Source of the DNA: Chrysogorgia sp. JL179-B06
Taxonomy: Eukaryota > Cnidaria > Anthozoa > Scleralcyonacea > Chrysogorgiidae
Assembly: GCA_035772405.1 (NCBI GenBank)
Contig: JAYKKM010000437.1
Location: forward strand, 8,898,501 to 8,962,500
Length of the DNA: 64,000 bases
Reading direction: 5' to 3'
Notes under the pieces: generated by a model
What the model was told of the DNA's origin: nothing
The model's input: the letters and a program-made list of their open reading frames with translations, nothing else
The model's database searches: none
Program-made: the position numbers and the translations under genes
Part shown: piece by piece, positions 37,707 to 45,805 of the stretch
Layout of the letters: every line of letters starts with the position of its first letter
Position numbering within the stretch: position 1 is the stretch's first letter

Positions 37707-38643
37707 CTTCGACGACCTCGACATGGAGGGCTCTGACGAATACAAAGATATGAGTGACGACGAACTAGAGCGTAGTCTTGAAAAAGCCACTAAAGATAGT
37801 GAGCTAGCTTGGGATGACCCAAACGTCGCAGTCGGCGAGAGAGTTAGACTAACCAAAGTGAGGAGCGGGTTGGCTCGCGAACATGGTAGAAGGGAGCGTC
37901 GACGCGTGGAGGAGGCCTTTAGCAATATTGAGACGCGGATTAATGACAACGCAAAAGACTACGAAGGTGTTGCGAGGAGTGCGTCATTGTTAGACACCAC
38001 GCGCGCGGAGCACGTCGACATACCTGGACTAACACCAATCGAGAATCGCGAGTTGAATAGTACACTCAATCCAAGCGAGAATATGCTGCGTGAGTCTAGA
38101 ATAGGCGACGCTGGTACATTGCAAATAAAAGCGAACCATTTTCGAGACTTGATAGACAAAGCGGGTGAGAGAATGGTAGAGCTTGGTAAAAAAGATCTCA
38201 CAACTGTGGGGAGCGAAGAGCATGTTAATCTAGCCGAAAGAGTGATTGGGCTCATACAGGCTAAAGACGTGCTTATTGAACAGCGGGAAATAGAGGAGGT
38301 TAGAGAGCGACAAGAGATCGACATTGACAGGTTTCAGAAGTTCAAGAAATGGGCTAGAGAAAATATGGTTGGGATGAGTGCTCTAGCGATTGCAGTGGCA
38401 GCAATTGTGACGACTGTTATTATCGCTGGGAGGTCTAACGTTATGAGAGGCGCTATGGTCACGAGGTCGTTCGCACAGGCTGTTAAGAACGCGATAACGA
38501 AGATGGGTCCATGGGCTGTTGGATTAGCTAACTTAGTTTACGACGCGCTGGTGACAGGCGCAAAGGGCCTCGCTTGGTTAGCTCAAAATCTGTGGGTGTT
38601 TGCGGTGACATTCGCGTGGCTCGCGTACAATTATTTAAACTAA
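37693..38643 (+). CDS. acidic membrane protein A, tandem paralogue (inner element)
   Basis: This 316-aa protein has an acidic N-terminus (MAEGGFDDLDMEGSDEYKD), a long charged helical middle (IEEV-type coiled coil; DIPGLTPIENRELN near 110) and a C-terminal membrane module of about 100 residues (ALAIAVAAIVTTVIIAG, then GPWAVGLANLVYDAL and LWVFAVTFAWLAYNY). The C-terminal module resembles membrane-active virion proteins in layout only. Its neighbour at 38702 is a longer copy. The pair sits between integrase and capsid genes. Family unknown. Confidence 0.8.
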   Translation: MAEGGFDDLDMEGSDEYKDMSDDELERSLEKATKDSELAWDDPNVAVGERVRLTKVRSGLAREHGRRERRRVEEAFSNIETRINDNAKDYEGVARSASLLDTTRAEHVDIPGLTPIENRELNSTLNPSENMLRESRIGDAGTLQIKANHFRDLIDKAGERMVELGKKDLTTVGSEEHVNLAERVIGLIQAKDVLIEQREIEEVRERQEIDIDRFQKFKKWARENMVGMSALAIAVAAIVTTVIIAGRSNVMRGAMVTRSFAQAVKNAITKMGPWAVGLANLVYDALVTGAKGLAWLAQNLWVFAVTFAWLAYNYLN

Positions 38644-38662
38644 AAGCAAACGTAACTTATGA

Positions 38663-38715
38663 ATACCAGAAAGCGATATTCAAAATGTGAGCTAATGTAA
38701 TATGGCTGAAGGTGG
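38663..38715 (+). repeat. 53-bp repeat, copy 2 (vestigial integrase tail)
   Basis: It contains the last codons of integrase, no longer attached to a gene, directly upstream of paralogue B. This shows the second gene arose by tandem copying of a 1.0-kb unit that began within the integrase 3' end. Confidence 0.9.
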
Positions 38716-40132
38716 GGAAGTTTTTGACGAGATTGAGATGGAGAACCTTGGTAGAGCTTACACTGATGATCAAATAAACGTCGAACTTGAAGAACTCACT
38801 AAACGTGTAAATTCAATCGAGAAAATATACACCGACGACGATATACCACACATCGAACGTGTCGAGTATGAGAAATTGAATGAGAGAGCGAATAGATTGC
38901 AGGGCGAACTGGATAGAAGGTCTCGAGAAACAGAGACGTCGTTCACTGACACTGATGATGGTAAGACGGTGACAATAAGAGGGACTAACACAGAAGTCCC
39001 AACAGTAGAGTTTGCTGAGCAGAAGTCGTATGGTGACGTCAATGACGCAAGTTTTAGCATAGCTTTTGGAGAGGAGGACGAAATTAGTAAAAGACTTGGA
39101 GAACTAAAAGCACTCAACAAAAAGTTAGTGGAAAATGATGTAAAAAGAGTCAAGCTAATAAATAAGAAAATACGTGAGTTGTACAAAAAAAAACTCGGCC
39201 ATGACGATGTGTCAAGGAAAATAGCCAACAGATCATATGTGACGGACTCAGGGTCTATTCTTTTCAAACCGATAAACAAAGATGGTAAATATGGAAGTCC
39301 TAAACTAATTCTAAAACCTGGGAAAAAAGGTTTGATCTACAGTAAAGACGCGAGTAGTAAAAACGCGATCGAGCAGTTCAAAAAGTTAGTTAGTCAAATC
39401 CCTGAGAATGCAGAAACAATAGTTGTCACAACAGAAGTGGCCTCAGACGACCCCCCAGTGATTGAGACAAGAGTGGATCACGACGACATACCTGGGTTAT
39501 CACCAGACGAGAACCGTGATCTGAGTGGTGTGGTTAATCCAAGCGATAGTGTGATGCCTGAGTCAAGAACAGGTGACGATGGTGCGTTGCAAGCGCAGGT
39601 AGACCACTTTCAAGAGACGATAGATGAGACGAGTGGGAGATTGGTAGAGCTTGATAAAAAAACTAACCAAACTGGTCTCACGCCCGACGAAGAGCGAGAG
39701 CACGTTGGTTTGGTTGAAAGAGAGTCAGGACTCAAGCAAGCCAGAGACAGAACTATTGAGCAGCGAGAAATAGAGGAGGTTAGAGAGCAACAAGAAGTCG
39801 ACATTGACAGGTTTCAGAAATTTAAGGAATGGGCTAAAGAAAATGTAGTCGGGTTGAGCGCTGTAGCGATTTCAGTGGCTGGGATTATAACAACTATTAT
39901 TATAGCTGGGAGGTCTGCTGTTATGAAAGGCGCTATGGCTACGAGGTCATTCGCACAGGCTGTTAAGAACGCAATCACGAAGATGGGCCCATGGGCTGTT
40001 GGGTTGGCTAATTTAGTTTACAATGCGTTGACGTTGGGTGCGAAGGGCCTCGCATGGTTGGCTCAAAATATGTGGGTGCTCGCGGTGGTACTTGCGTGGT
40101 TCGCTTATGATTATTACAAGCTAAAACGGTAG
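38702..40132 (+). CDS. acidic membrane protein B, longer paralogue (inner element)
   Basis: This 476-aa protein matches paralogue A in the N-terminal tag (MAEGG), DIPGLSPDENRDL (about residue 265), RSFAQAVKNAITKMGPWAVG and the C-terminal membrane module. It carries about 160 extra residues in the middle. That insert has a Lys-rich helical stretch (LNKKLVENDVKRVKLINKK, then ELYKKKLG) and a small beta-rich part (SGSILFKPINKDGKYGSP). The copy has therefore gained or kept a domain that A lacks. Function unknown. A virion membrane or internal protein is plausible from position. Confidence 0.8.
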   Translation: MAEGGEVFDEIEMENLGRAYTDDQINVELEELTKRVNSIEKIYTDDDIPHIERVEYEKLNERANRLQGELDRRSRETETSFTDTDDGKTVTIRGTNTEVPTVEFAEQKSYGDVNDASFSIAFGEEDEISKRLGELKALNKKLVENDVKRVKLINKKIRELYKKKLGHDDVSRKIANRSYVTDSGSILFKPINKDGKYGSPKLILKPGKKGLIYSKDASSKNAIEQFKKLVSQIPENAETIVVTTEVASDDPPVIETRVDHDDIPGLSPDENRDLSGVVNPSDSVMPESRTGDDGALQAQVDHFQETIDETSGRLVELDKKTNQTGLTPDEEREHVGLVERESGLKQARDRTIEQREIEEVREQQEVDIDRFQKFKEWAKENVVGLSAVAISVAGIITTIIIAGRSAVMKGAMATRSFAQAVKNAITKMGPWAVGLANLVYNALTLGAKGLAWLAQNMWVLAVVLAWFAYDYYKLKR

Positions 40133-40154
40133 CGATAAAACATATGTAAAGTAT

Positions 40155-41393
40155 ATGAACGTCACGTCGGCAGAGTTGAGCCCCGGTTTTAGACGAGCGA
40201 CCATGGGTGTCATAAAAGGGGCGAGAACGCAACACGTAATCACGTTGAACCCTAATAAGGTCAGTCCTGGTGAGGAACTCTACATTGATATACCGAAGCT
40301 TAAGGTTAGCAGCTGTTTGGTGCCTGGATCGTTGGGTCTAGTGTTCGACTTTAAGAATGCAAACGCCAAAAGCTGGTTCTTGAACAATGTGAGCAAGTTG
40401 TTGGTTGAGAAACTTGTTGTGAGACTAGCTGGGGAAACTGTGTACGACAACAATGGGGAAAACTACACTGGTGTTTATCGCGACCTTTGGGAGAGTGTCA
40501 CTGCGCGAGACCAAATGATTGACTATGGTATTGGTGGTGAGAACTTGAGAAAGCTAGTTTCTAAGGATGACAGTGGCGCGACAAGTGGGAACGTTGCTAA
40601 AGTTAGTGACGCGTTAATGTTTGGTGTGATTGGAACGAAACAGCGGATTAAGCTCGGCAAGATCATGAACGACCACGGGTTGTACGCTCCTTTTAGCATG
40701 AACAACAACTTGCAGTATGTGATCACACTTCCGAAGGCCACAGACATCATGGTGGCGCAATCCGGTAGCGCTGTGGGTGGATACACTCTGGAGAACCTCG
40801 AGCTTGAGTACGAGACGATCGACAATCAGGAGCTCGCTGACGAAATAGCGTCAGGCTATGCAAGTGGTCGTAGTTTGTCATATGAGCACATCACGTTGAT
40901 GAAAACCACCGAATGGGACAAAGGCACGACCATTGTGAATGAAAACATTAATCTTCCAAGAAAAAGCATGAAGGCAATTGTGTTGCTATTCACAAATAAG
41001 GTGCGAACAGACAGTGAGGAGTTTCTTTACCCAAATATTGAGAATATTAGAGTCACAATCGAAGGTGTGCCAAATAGTGTGTACTCACAAGGCATTCCGA
41101 AGTCGAAGTTCTATGCAGAAGCGAAACGGTTGTTTGGGTTGGGTGAAGAACACGCTCAGTTCATGACCATACAGAAGTTCTATAAAGATGGCTTTGCGTT
41201 GGTTATCGACTTGAGGAGTGTTCAAGATAATCGCAATGTCGCCACTGGCAAGAACGTTGTAAACACACAATCCGGTGTGCTTCTTGAGATCACTAAGAAA
41301 GCGACGACTGCAAATGTTATGTGTAGGGTGTTTGTGATGAGTGACGGGTTGGTCAACTTCATGAACAATGGGCTGCAATCAATCCAGTATTAA
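40155..41393 (+). CDS. putative major capsid protein, double jelly-roll (inner element)
   Basis: This 412-aa, beta-rich protein with few Cys lies immediately upstream of the packaging ATPase, as capsid genes often do. Landmarks are ELYIDIPKLKVSSCLVPG near residue 37, LLVEKLVVRLAGETVYDN near 84, YRDLWESVTARDQ near 108 and GVPNSVYSQGIPKSKFY near 305. The layout resembles a divergent invertebrate Polinton-type capsid family. It has no obvious similarity to the outer capsid protein (44035-45363). The call rests on position and fold impression, so a structure prediction would settle it. Confidence 0.6.
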   Translation: MNVTSAELSPGFRRATMGVIKGARTQHVITLNPNKVSPGEELYIDIPKLKVSSCLVPGSLGLVFDFKNANAKSWFLNNVSKLLVEKLVVRLAGETVYDNNGENYTGVYRDLWESVTARDQMIDYGIGGENLRKLVSKDDSGATSGNVAKVSDALMFGVIGTKQRIKLGKIMNDHGLYAPFSMNNNLQYVITLPKATDIMVAQSGSAVGGYTLENLELEYETIDNQELADEIASGYASGRSLSYEHITLMKTTEWDKGTTIVNENINLPRKSMKAIVLLFTNKVRTDSEEFLYPNIENIRVTIEGVPNSVYSQGIPKSKFYAEAKRLFGLGEEHAQFMTIQKFYKDGFALVIDLRSVQDNRNVATGKNVVNTQSGVLLEITKKATTANVMCRVFVMSDGLVNFMNNGLQSIQY

Positions 41394-41408
41394 ATCAAAC
41401 GTGAGTTA

Positions 41409-42008
41409 ATGGAGACTCCGTTTAATGCGCTAATTGTTGGGATGACAGCTTGTGGTAAGACGCATTATTTGTTGGAAACATTGGAATCTGAGTACTTTAG
41501 TAAATTTGACTACATTGTGTTGATTTGTCCTACTTTTGAGTGGAACAAAGCGTATCAAGATTGGAAATATGTGCGCGACCCTGACGTGCTAGCGATAGAC
41601 TGCACACAGGACAATGTCGACGCTGTTCTCAAGTGTGTAACAAATGTTTTTAAAGGCACTAACACTCTGATTGTGTTGGACGACTGTGCAAGTTCTCAAG
41701 ATGTTAAGAATAGGACTAGTCAGTTGGTCAACTTAGCTTTTAGTGCGCGACATTTTATGTTGAGCGTTATTGTCATCACACAACAACTGACGTCGATCGC
41801 AAAACCGTACAGAGAAAATATTAGTAAGCTCGTTTGCTTCTACTGCCCAAGTAGGAGTGATATGAAGGTCGTTATCGACGATTACCTTGGAAACATTAGC
41901 AGAGAAAAATCGTCGGCGATTGTGACCACATTAAAAAATAATAAGTACGCTAGACTCGAAATCTCACTGCGCTATCCGTACAGTCACGAAGTTGTTATTC
42001 CGCAATAA
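41409..42008 (+). CDS. genome packaging ATPase (inner element)
   Basis: This 199-aa protein has Walker A GMTACGKTHY (residues 11-20) and Walker B TLIVLDDCA (about 94-102). It has a following ARHFMLSVIVITQQLT segment that parallels RGISVLFLTQN in the outer ATPase, giving the same A32/FtsK-HerA-type family. It would drive DNA into capsids. The next gene begins three bases after its stop. Despite shared function, overall identity to the outer ATPase looks low, so the two elements are only distantly related. Confidence 0.92.
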   Translation: METPFNALIVGMTACGKTHYLLETLESEYFSKFDYIVLICPTFEWNKAYQDWKYVRDPDVLAIDCTQDNVDAVLKCVTNVFKGTNTLIVLDDCASSQDVKNRTSQLVNLAFSARHFMLSVIVITQQLTSIAKPYRENISKLVCFYCPSRSDMKVVIDDYLGNISREKSSAIVTTLKNNKYARLEISLRYPYSHEVVIPQ

Positions 42009-42011
42009 AAT

Positions 42012-42533
42012 ATGGGTATAAGTAATAGCGTGATGGTAAAACGCAAAAGTGAGGAAAATCCTACGATTGAGGAATTAGTCGAGGATACTCAAGCCGCTAG
42101 TGCCTCGACTGTGGAAGACGACATTGACGTTAGGAGAGCCGAACTTATTAGACTGTCTGGTGATGGTGTGGTGAGCCAATCTGAAGCGTATATTAAAAAA
42201 GCGTCCGCAAAGGTTATCGACAAGATATGGCGCCAATATGAGTTGAAGAGAATGGAAATTGCAAACGCTTTTCTCACCGACTTGTTAATCAGCAAATTCG
42301 CCAGCTTACTAGATGGGTTGAACGCTATTGAGAACCCTGACGAACTAAACGACGAGCTGCAAAAAGACCCGTTACTAAAGAAAGACGTTGAGAGCATTGT
42401 TGCGATTGTGACGCCGTACGTGCCTTTCTTGGGTTTGTTGTCGGGAGGAATCACAACGTCGAAATATGTGTACGATCACCATTTTAGAAAAGAGGCGACA
42501 AACGCTGAAAGTAGTAGTGAGCAAACGGACTAA
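42012..42533 (+). CDS. putative N-myristoylated helical protein (inner element)
   Basis: This 173-aa protein begins MGISNS (N-myristoylation signal), followed by an acidic stretch, a helical middle (KVIDKIWRQYELKRMEIANA) and a hydrophobic segment near 135-155 (IVAIVTPYVPFLGLLSGG). The last 14 codons lie in the right TIR, as the last polymerase codons do in the left. Function unknown. Lipid anchoring plus a hydrophobic segment suggests membrane association. Confidence 0.75.
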   Translation: MGISNSVMVKRKSEENPTIEELVEDTQAASASTVEDDIDVRRAELIRLSGDGVVSQSEAYIKKASAKVIDKIWRQYELKRMEIANAFLTDLLISKFASLLDGLNAIENPDELNDELQKDPLLKKDVESIVAIVTPYVPFLGLLSGGITTSKYVYDHHFRKEATNAESSSEQTD

Positions 42534-43119
42534 TCTATTATTAACAGGTGGCAATAACCTAATTTGCATAACAGGTGGCAATTTTATCACGCGTGAGACA
42601 CTTTTACGATACATAAATTTGTAAAAATGTGATTTGACAAATTTGTGAAAATATTGAAACGACACTTTCTATTTTTAAATGTGATTTGACAAATTTGTGA
42701 AAATGTGACTTGACAAATTTGTGAAAATATTGAAACGGCGCTTTCTATTTTTTAAATGTGGTTTGACAAATTTGTGAAAATGTTGAAACGACTATTTTTT
42801 AAATGCGATTCGACAAATTTGTGAAAATGTTGAAACGACTATTTTTTAAATATGGCTAAAGTAGCGTAAAGTTTAGCGAAAGTTGTGATTTTTTTAATAT
42901 TTGGCATCAATTGAGTAGAAAACGTGGGAGGGGCGTTTAGATTGACTAACGATCACCATAATAGCACAGAGAGTGAGGCTGTGAGCTCACCAACGTCGAT
43001 TATAAAACGTGAGTACCAAAACATTGCCGAGTTGTGGCTCGACACAAATTTGGTGATGTTTTGGTGTTTATATTCACGTTTGACGTTGCTGGGCCCGCAG
43101 CCCTACTTACTATACTACT
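42491..43119 (-). repeat. inner element right TIR (629 bp)
   Basis: The reverse complement of 23950-24578. It contains the 3' end of the 42012 gene and mirror copies of the ACAAATTTGT-bearing tandem units. Ends CTTACTATACTACT before the target duplication. Confidence 0.95.
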
Positions 43120-43125
43120 GTTCGA
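43120..43125 (+). repeat. target-site duplication GTTCGA, right copy
   Basis: It matches 23944-23949 exactly and directly follows the inner TIR. Confidence 0.95.
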
Positions 43126-43352
43126 AGAAATTTTTTCGCGTTTTATCGAAGATTAATATACCCACGGATCTTGTAAGGAATAACGAGAGATGGAGACAAG
43201 CCCAAATGGACAGTTCGTCTGGAGAGGAAGAGGAAGTACTCTACAGCAGCCCACAGCGTGCAAGTCCCTCCGGATATTTACCAACTCCTCCAAAAGGACG
43301 TGGAGAGACAAGCAAAGCAAAACATAGTCTAAAGCGTTGGCTTAATTATTAA
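43126..43352 (+). pseudogene. outer-element gene, 3' part, split by the inner element
   Basis: This is the continuation of the gene begun at 23442. The phase across the inner element matches. The encoded part is basic at first, then has an acidic Ser/Glu patch (SSSGEEEEV) and a Pro/Ser/Lys-rich tail, stopping at 43350-43352. A separate start inside the TIR gives a longer frame, but that part is TIR sequence and unlikely to be coding. Polyadenylation signals AATAAA follow at about 43357 and 43393. Confidence 0.85.
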
Positions 43353-43515
43353 TCTAAATAAACAACATGTAACTATTTTAAGCGAGTCGTTAAATAAAAC
43401 GCTTAATCTTAATTACCGGTCTTTTGTTGTCGTGTTTTAAGTGGGCGGGGCAGCACGAATCAAAACACACACGATATTGGTTTTACAACAAATATTTATT
43501 GAGACAAACAATACA
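43353..43515. terminator. convergent gene ends with AATAAA on both strands
   Basis: Plus-strand AATAAA occurs at about 43357 and 43393, and the minus strand has AATAAA (TTTATT at about 43495) for the protease gene. The arrangement fits back-to-back polyadenylation of the outer element's two gene blocks. Confidence 0.55.
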
Positions 43516-44034
43516 TTATTTTTCAATCATCTGTTTACTAAACTGATTAAGGTTAACATCTAACTGCTTTGACATTACTCTAAAATGATTCTTAACAAAC
43601 TGAGACACTTTTGCATCATTTAACATAGTATTGTTATTAAATAACTGCACGATCTTATTCAAGCTGTGTCCTCGTGCTCTATGACTAAGATAAAACATAC
43701 AGTATTGTCCACAAACATCTGACCAAATACTCTGCAGTTTACGTTTGTTAAATTCCCATTCATAAGAGTGTTTATCTAAAAAGTCTCCATATGAATCCCT
43801 GTAGTAATCTGGTGGCTGCCCATAACTGTCAAAAAACTCTCCTTTCTGTTCTGATGGAAAGTAAAAAGCCACCCAGTGCGTTCCAGGTTCACTGCTTGGA
43901 TCTGTATTGGCCACGAAACCACACGGATATTTGTCAATCATTCGAGGTAGCTTGTCACTAGGAAACACACCGCAAAACTTCTTGCTTGTAACAGGGTCTT
44001 GTTCTAGTGCACGAGTTATCTGTGTAGTGTTCAT
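43516..44034 (-). CDS. adenain-like cysteine protease (outer Polinton)
   Basis: This 172-aa protein is of the adenovirus maturation protease family, processing virion precursors. The catalytic His is in GTHWVAFYF (about residue 52), the acidic partner in FFDSYGQPP (about 68), the Gln in LQSIWSDVCGQYC and the catalytic Cys in that CGQYCMFYL segment (about 112). All expected residues are present and the length is typical. The ATG directly follows the capsid-protein stop on the minus strand. The inner element has no equivalent. Confidence 0.93.
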   Translation of the reverse strand: MNTTQITRALEQDPVTSKKFCGVFPSDKLPRMIDKYPCGFVANTDPSSEPGTHWVAFYFPSEQKGEFFDSYGQPPDYYRDSYGDFLDKHSYEWEFNKRKLQSIWSDVCGQYCMFYLSHRARGHSLNKIVQLFNNNTMLNDAKVSQFVKNHFRVMSKQLDVNLNQFSKQMIEK

Positions 44035-45363
44035 TTAGCCTCCGTAATCATAGATGACATTCCTTTCTGCGTCGATTTGAATCAGGTTTTCGAATTCCCC
44101 GTAACAGACGAGACTCACAGCTGCTGTAGGAGCGGCAGAGAACTTGATGTCAACTGCCAAATTTCCTCTTTGAACAACGTTAAAATGGGGAGACGACCCA
44201 CACATATCAGCGGTTAGATCGAAACAATAAACGGCATAGCCTTTTGGGAATTCTTCTCGTGCTATATCGTTTCCAGTGTTGTAATACATTTTTCCCGTAC
44301 CAGAAAATTGCGTACTAAATGCTTCAACAAATCTGGGGTTTGCTCCAAAGGAAAGCTGCAGCGGCTTAAACGGCATTTCTTCTCCATTCACGGTTATTCC
44401 GATATATGACACGTTAAAATGTTGAAAGTTGTACGGGTTCTTCTTATATGCACCATTAAACGCTGCGCTTTCGACCAAACCAAAGATAAATGATTTCGGT
44501 ACAAGTCCATTAAAGACGTTATCTTTTCTTAGGGAGGGGTTTCCTGCTGGAATAATGAAACTCTTACACTCGACACGTCGAATAGGGTAGATAGCAGGTC
44601 CTTTTTTCAACGCAAGTTCATGAGCCATGGAAATGCTTGGGTTAACTTTCACCTTACGTACCTTGAGATAGGCATCGGTCAGCTTTACTTTGTAATCAGC
44701 ATCGTTCTCAGATGCCATCAGACAAAACTCGTTGCCACTTCGATTCAGAATAACTTTCAGGTCTACAAAACTTAGCAAGAGACGTTCGGTGAAAAATACG
44801 TCGCTGAATATAGGGCCAGCCATCTCTACAATTCCACTCGTTTTGCTAAACTCATATCTTGATTTAAGACCAAGGTTGGCGTTGGCAGCCGCTAATGTCG
44901 GATCTGCCACATTCATTTTCCCTGCAGTATCTTTGTAGAACAGAGATGCAGTGAGTTGTGAGTCCTTTGCGGACGGACCATAGTTGAGGAGGGTCTCCAG
45001 GTACGCTCGGTACGCATAGGTACCCGTGGCCTGTGTCACTTGCTTTTCTTTCAGAAAGACATCGACTTGTTTAAACAAGCTGTGCAGGAAATTGTTCACA
45101 GGGCCAACCTTTTCATCAGCGTCTAGATTTGCACCGTCTGCCTTGGTTACTTTTGCTCTCACTACCAAAATCGTTTTCGATAAATCCACATAATCTTCAG
45201 TTCCTGGAGACAGGAACGTAATTGAGCCACCGTCTGATACACTGGATACAGGTTGATGATCGATCCAATGTCCTTTTTCTAAACTAATTTGCGTTGGAGG
45301 CACTGAAAATAGATCGAGTTCACTTTTTGTGCATTCTTGAGACTTTGAGTGTACGAAATTCAT
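44035..45363 (-). CDS. major capsid protein, double jelly-roll (outer Polinton)
   Basis: This 442-aa hexon-like protein has sequence landmarks shared by Polinton capsid proteins: LFSVPPTQISLEKGHW near the start, NNFLHSLFKQVDVFLKEKQV (about 90-110), YAYRAYLETLLNYG (about 118) and a C-terminal beta-rich half with LSFGANPRFVEAF. Trimers would build the capsid faces. It sits between the pX-like gene (two bases upstream) and the protease (directly downstream), the standard Polinton late cluster. The frame is intact. Confidence 0.92.
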   Translation of the reverse strand: MNFVHSKSQECTKSELDLFSVPPTQISLEKGHWIDHQPVSSVSDGGSITFLSPGTEDYVDLSKTILVVRAKVTKADGANLDADEKVGPVNNFLHSLFKQVDVFLKEKQVTQATGTYAYRAYLETLLNYGPSAKDSQLTASLFYKDTAGKMNVADPTLAAANANLGLKSRYEFSKTSGIVEMAGPIFSDVFFTERLLLSFVDLKVILNRSGNEFCLMASENDADYKVKLTDAYLKVRKVKVNPSISMAHELALKKGPAIYPIRRVECKSFIIPAGNPSLRKDNVFNGLVPKSFIFGLVESAAFNGAYKKNPYNFQHFNVSYIGITVNGEEMPFKPLQLSFGANPRFVEAFSTQFSGTGKMYYNTGNDIAREEFPKGYAVYCFDLTADMCGSSPHFNVVQRGNLAVDIKFSAAPTAAVSLVCYGEFENLIQIDAERNVIYDYGG

Positions 45364-45365
45364 GT

Positions 45366-45803
45366 TTATCCGAATATGTCTTCTGCGCGAGTTGTTTTCC
45401 GCTTCTTGGTCTGGTTGCTTCTGGCAGCAAACGCAGATGACTTTCTCTTTTTAGCTGTTTGCTTCCCACGTTTTCCATTTCCTGTCATTGTCTGCAATTT
45501 ATTGACAGTTCTCTTTTTCGCAACATTGGCTGCCTCCTTGGCTCGTGCTTTTGCCGATTCTTTTACATTTTTACCAGCTAGGACATCTCCCAAAAAGTTT
45601 GCACCACTATTCAGGGCAATATTTCCAAGAGCTCGGGCTCCACTTTTAACCAACGGCATGACTGATCTTGCAACACTACGAAACAAGCCACCGAGTCCGT
45701 ATCCCATCTGACCATGACCAACTTGCCATGGACTACCTCTGAAAACAGACATCCCTTGGCCTTGTTGTTGATCAAGATAGTAACGTACGTATGGATTAGT
45801 CAT
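45366..45803 (-). CDS. pX-like basic virion protein (outer Polinton)
   Basis: This 145-aa protein has a Tyr/Gln-rich start (YVRYYLDQQQGQG), a Gly-rich segment with GYGLGGLFR that may be a protease site, a hydrophobic amphipathic stretch (VARSVMPLVKSGARALGN) and a Lys/Arg-rich C-terminus with NLS-like runs (KRGKQTAKKRKS, TKKRKTTR). It fits adenovirus-like minor core proteins that bind DNA and are cut by the protease. It has standard position next to the capsid gene. Confidence 0.8.
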   Translation of the reverse strand: MTNPYVRYYLDQQQGQGMSVFRGSPWQVGHGQMGYGLGGLFRSVARSVMPLVKSGARALGNIALNSGANFLGDVLAGKNVKESAKARAKEAANVAKKRTVNKLQTMTGNGKRGKQTAKKRKSSAFAARSNQTKKRKTTRAEDIFG

Positions 45804-45805
45804 CT

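Larger units (their letters stand above)
23950..43119. mobile_element. inner Polinton-like element (complete)
   Basis: The element is 19,170 bp and starts AGTAGTATAGTAAG and ends CTTACTATACTACT. The long TIRs have equal length, and a perfect 6-bp target duplication flanks it. It encodes about 20 proteins in strand blocks: minus 24561-29777, plus 29909-31235, minus 31473-35062, plus 35107-42533. Hallmarks are polymerase B, chromodomain integrase, packaging ATPase, penton-like proteins and a putative capsid protein. Extras are a thymidine kinase, a Bro-N nuclease fusion and a phage-fibre-like protein. All main frames are intact and the TIRs look identical, so insertion is recent and the element may still be competent. 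I find no adenain-like protease. Confidence 0.95.

Noticed and set aside
42924..43119. ORF starting MGGAFRLTNDH in the inner TIR
   Set aside because: It occurs in both TIR copies because they are identical, ends or continues into unrelated outer sequence, and has no coding-like neighbour spacing.
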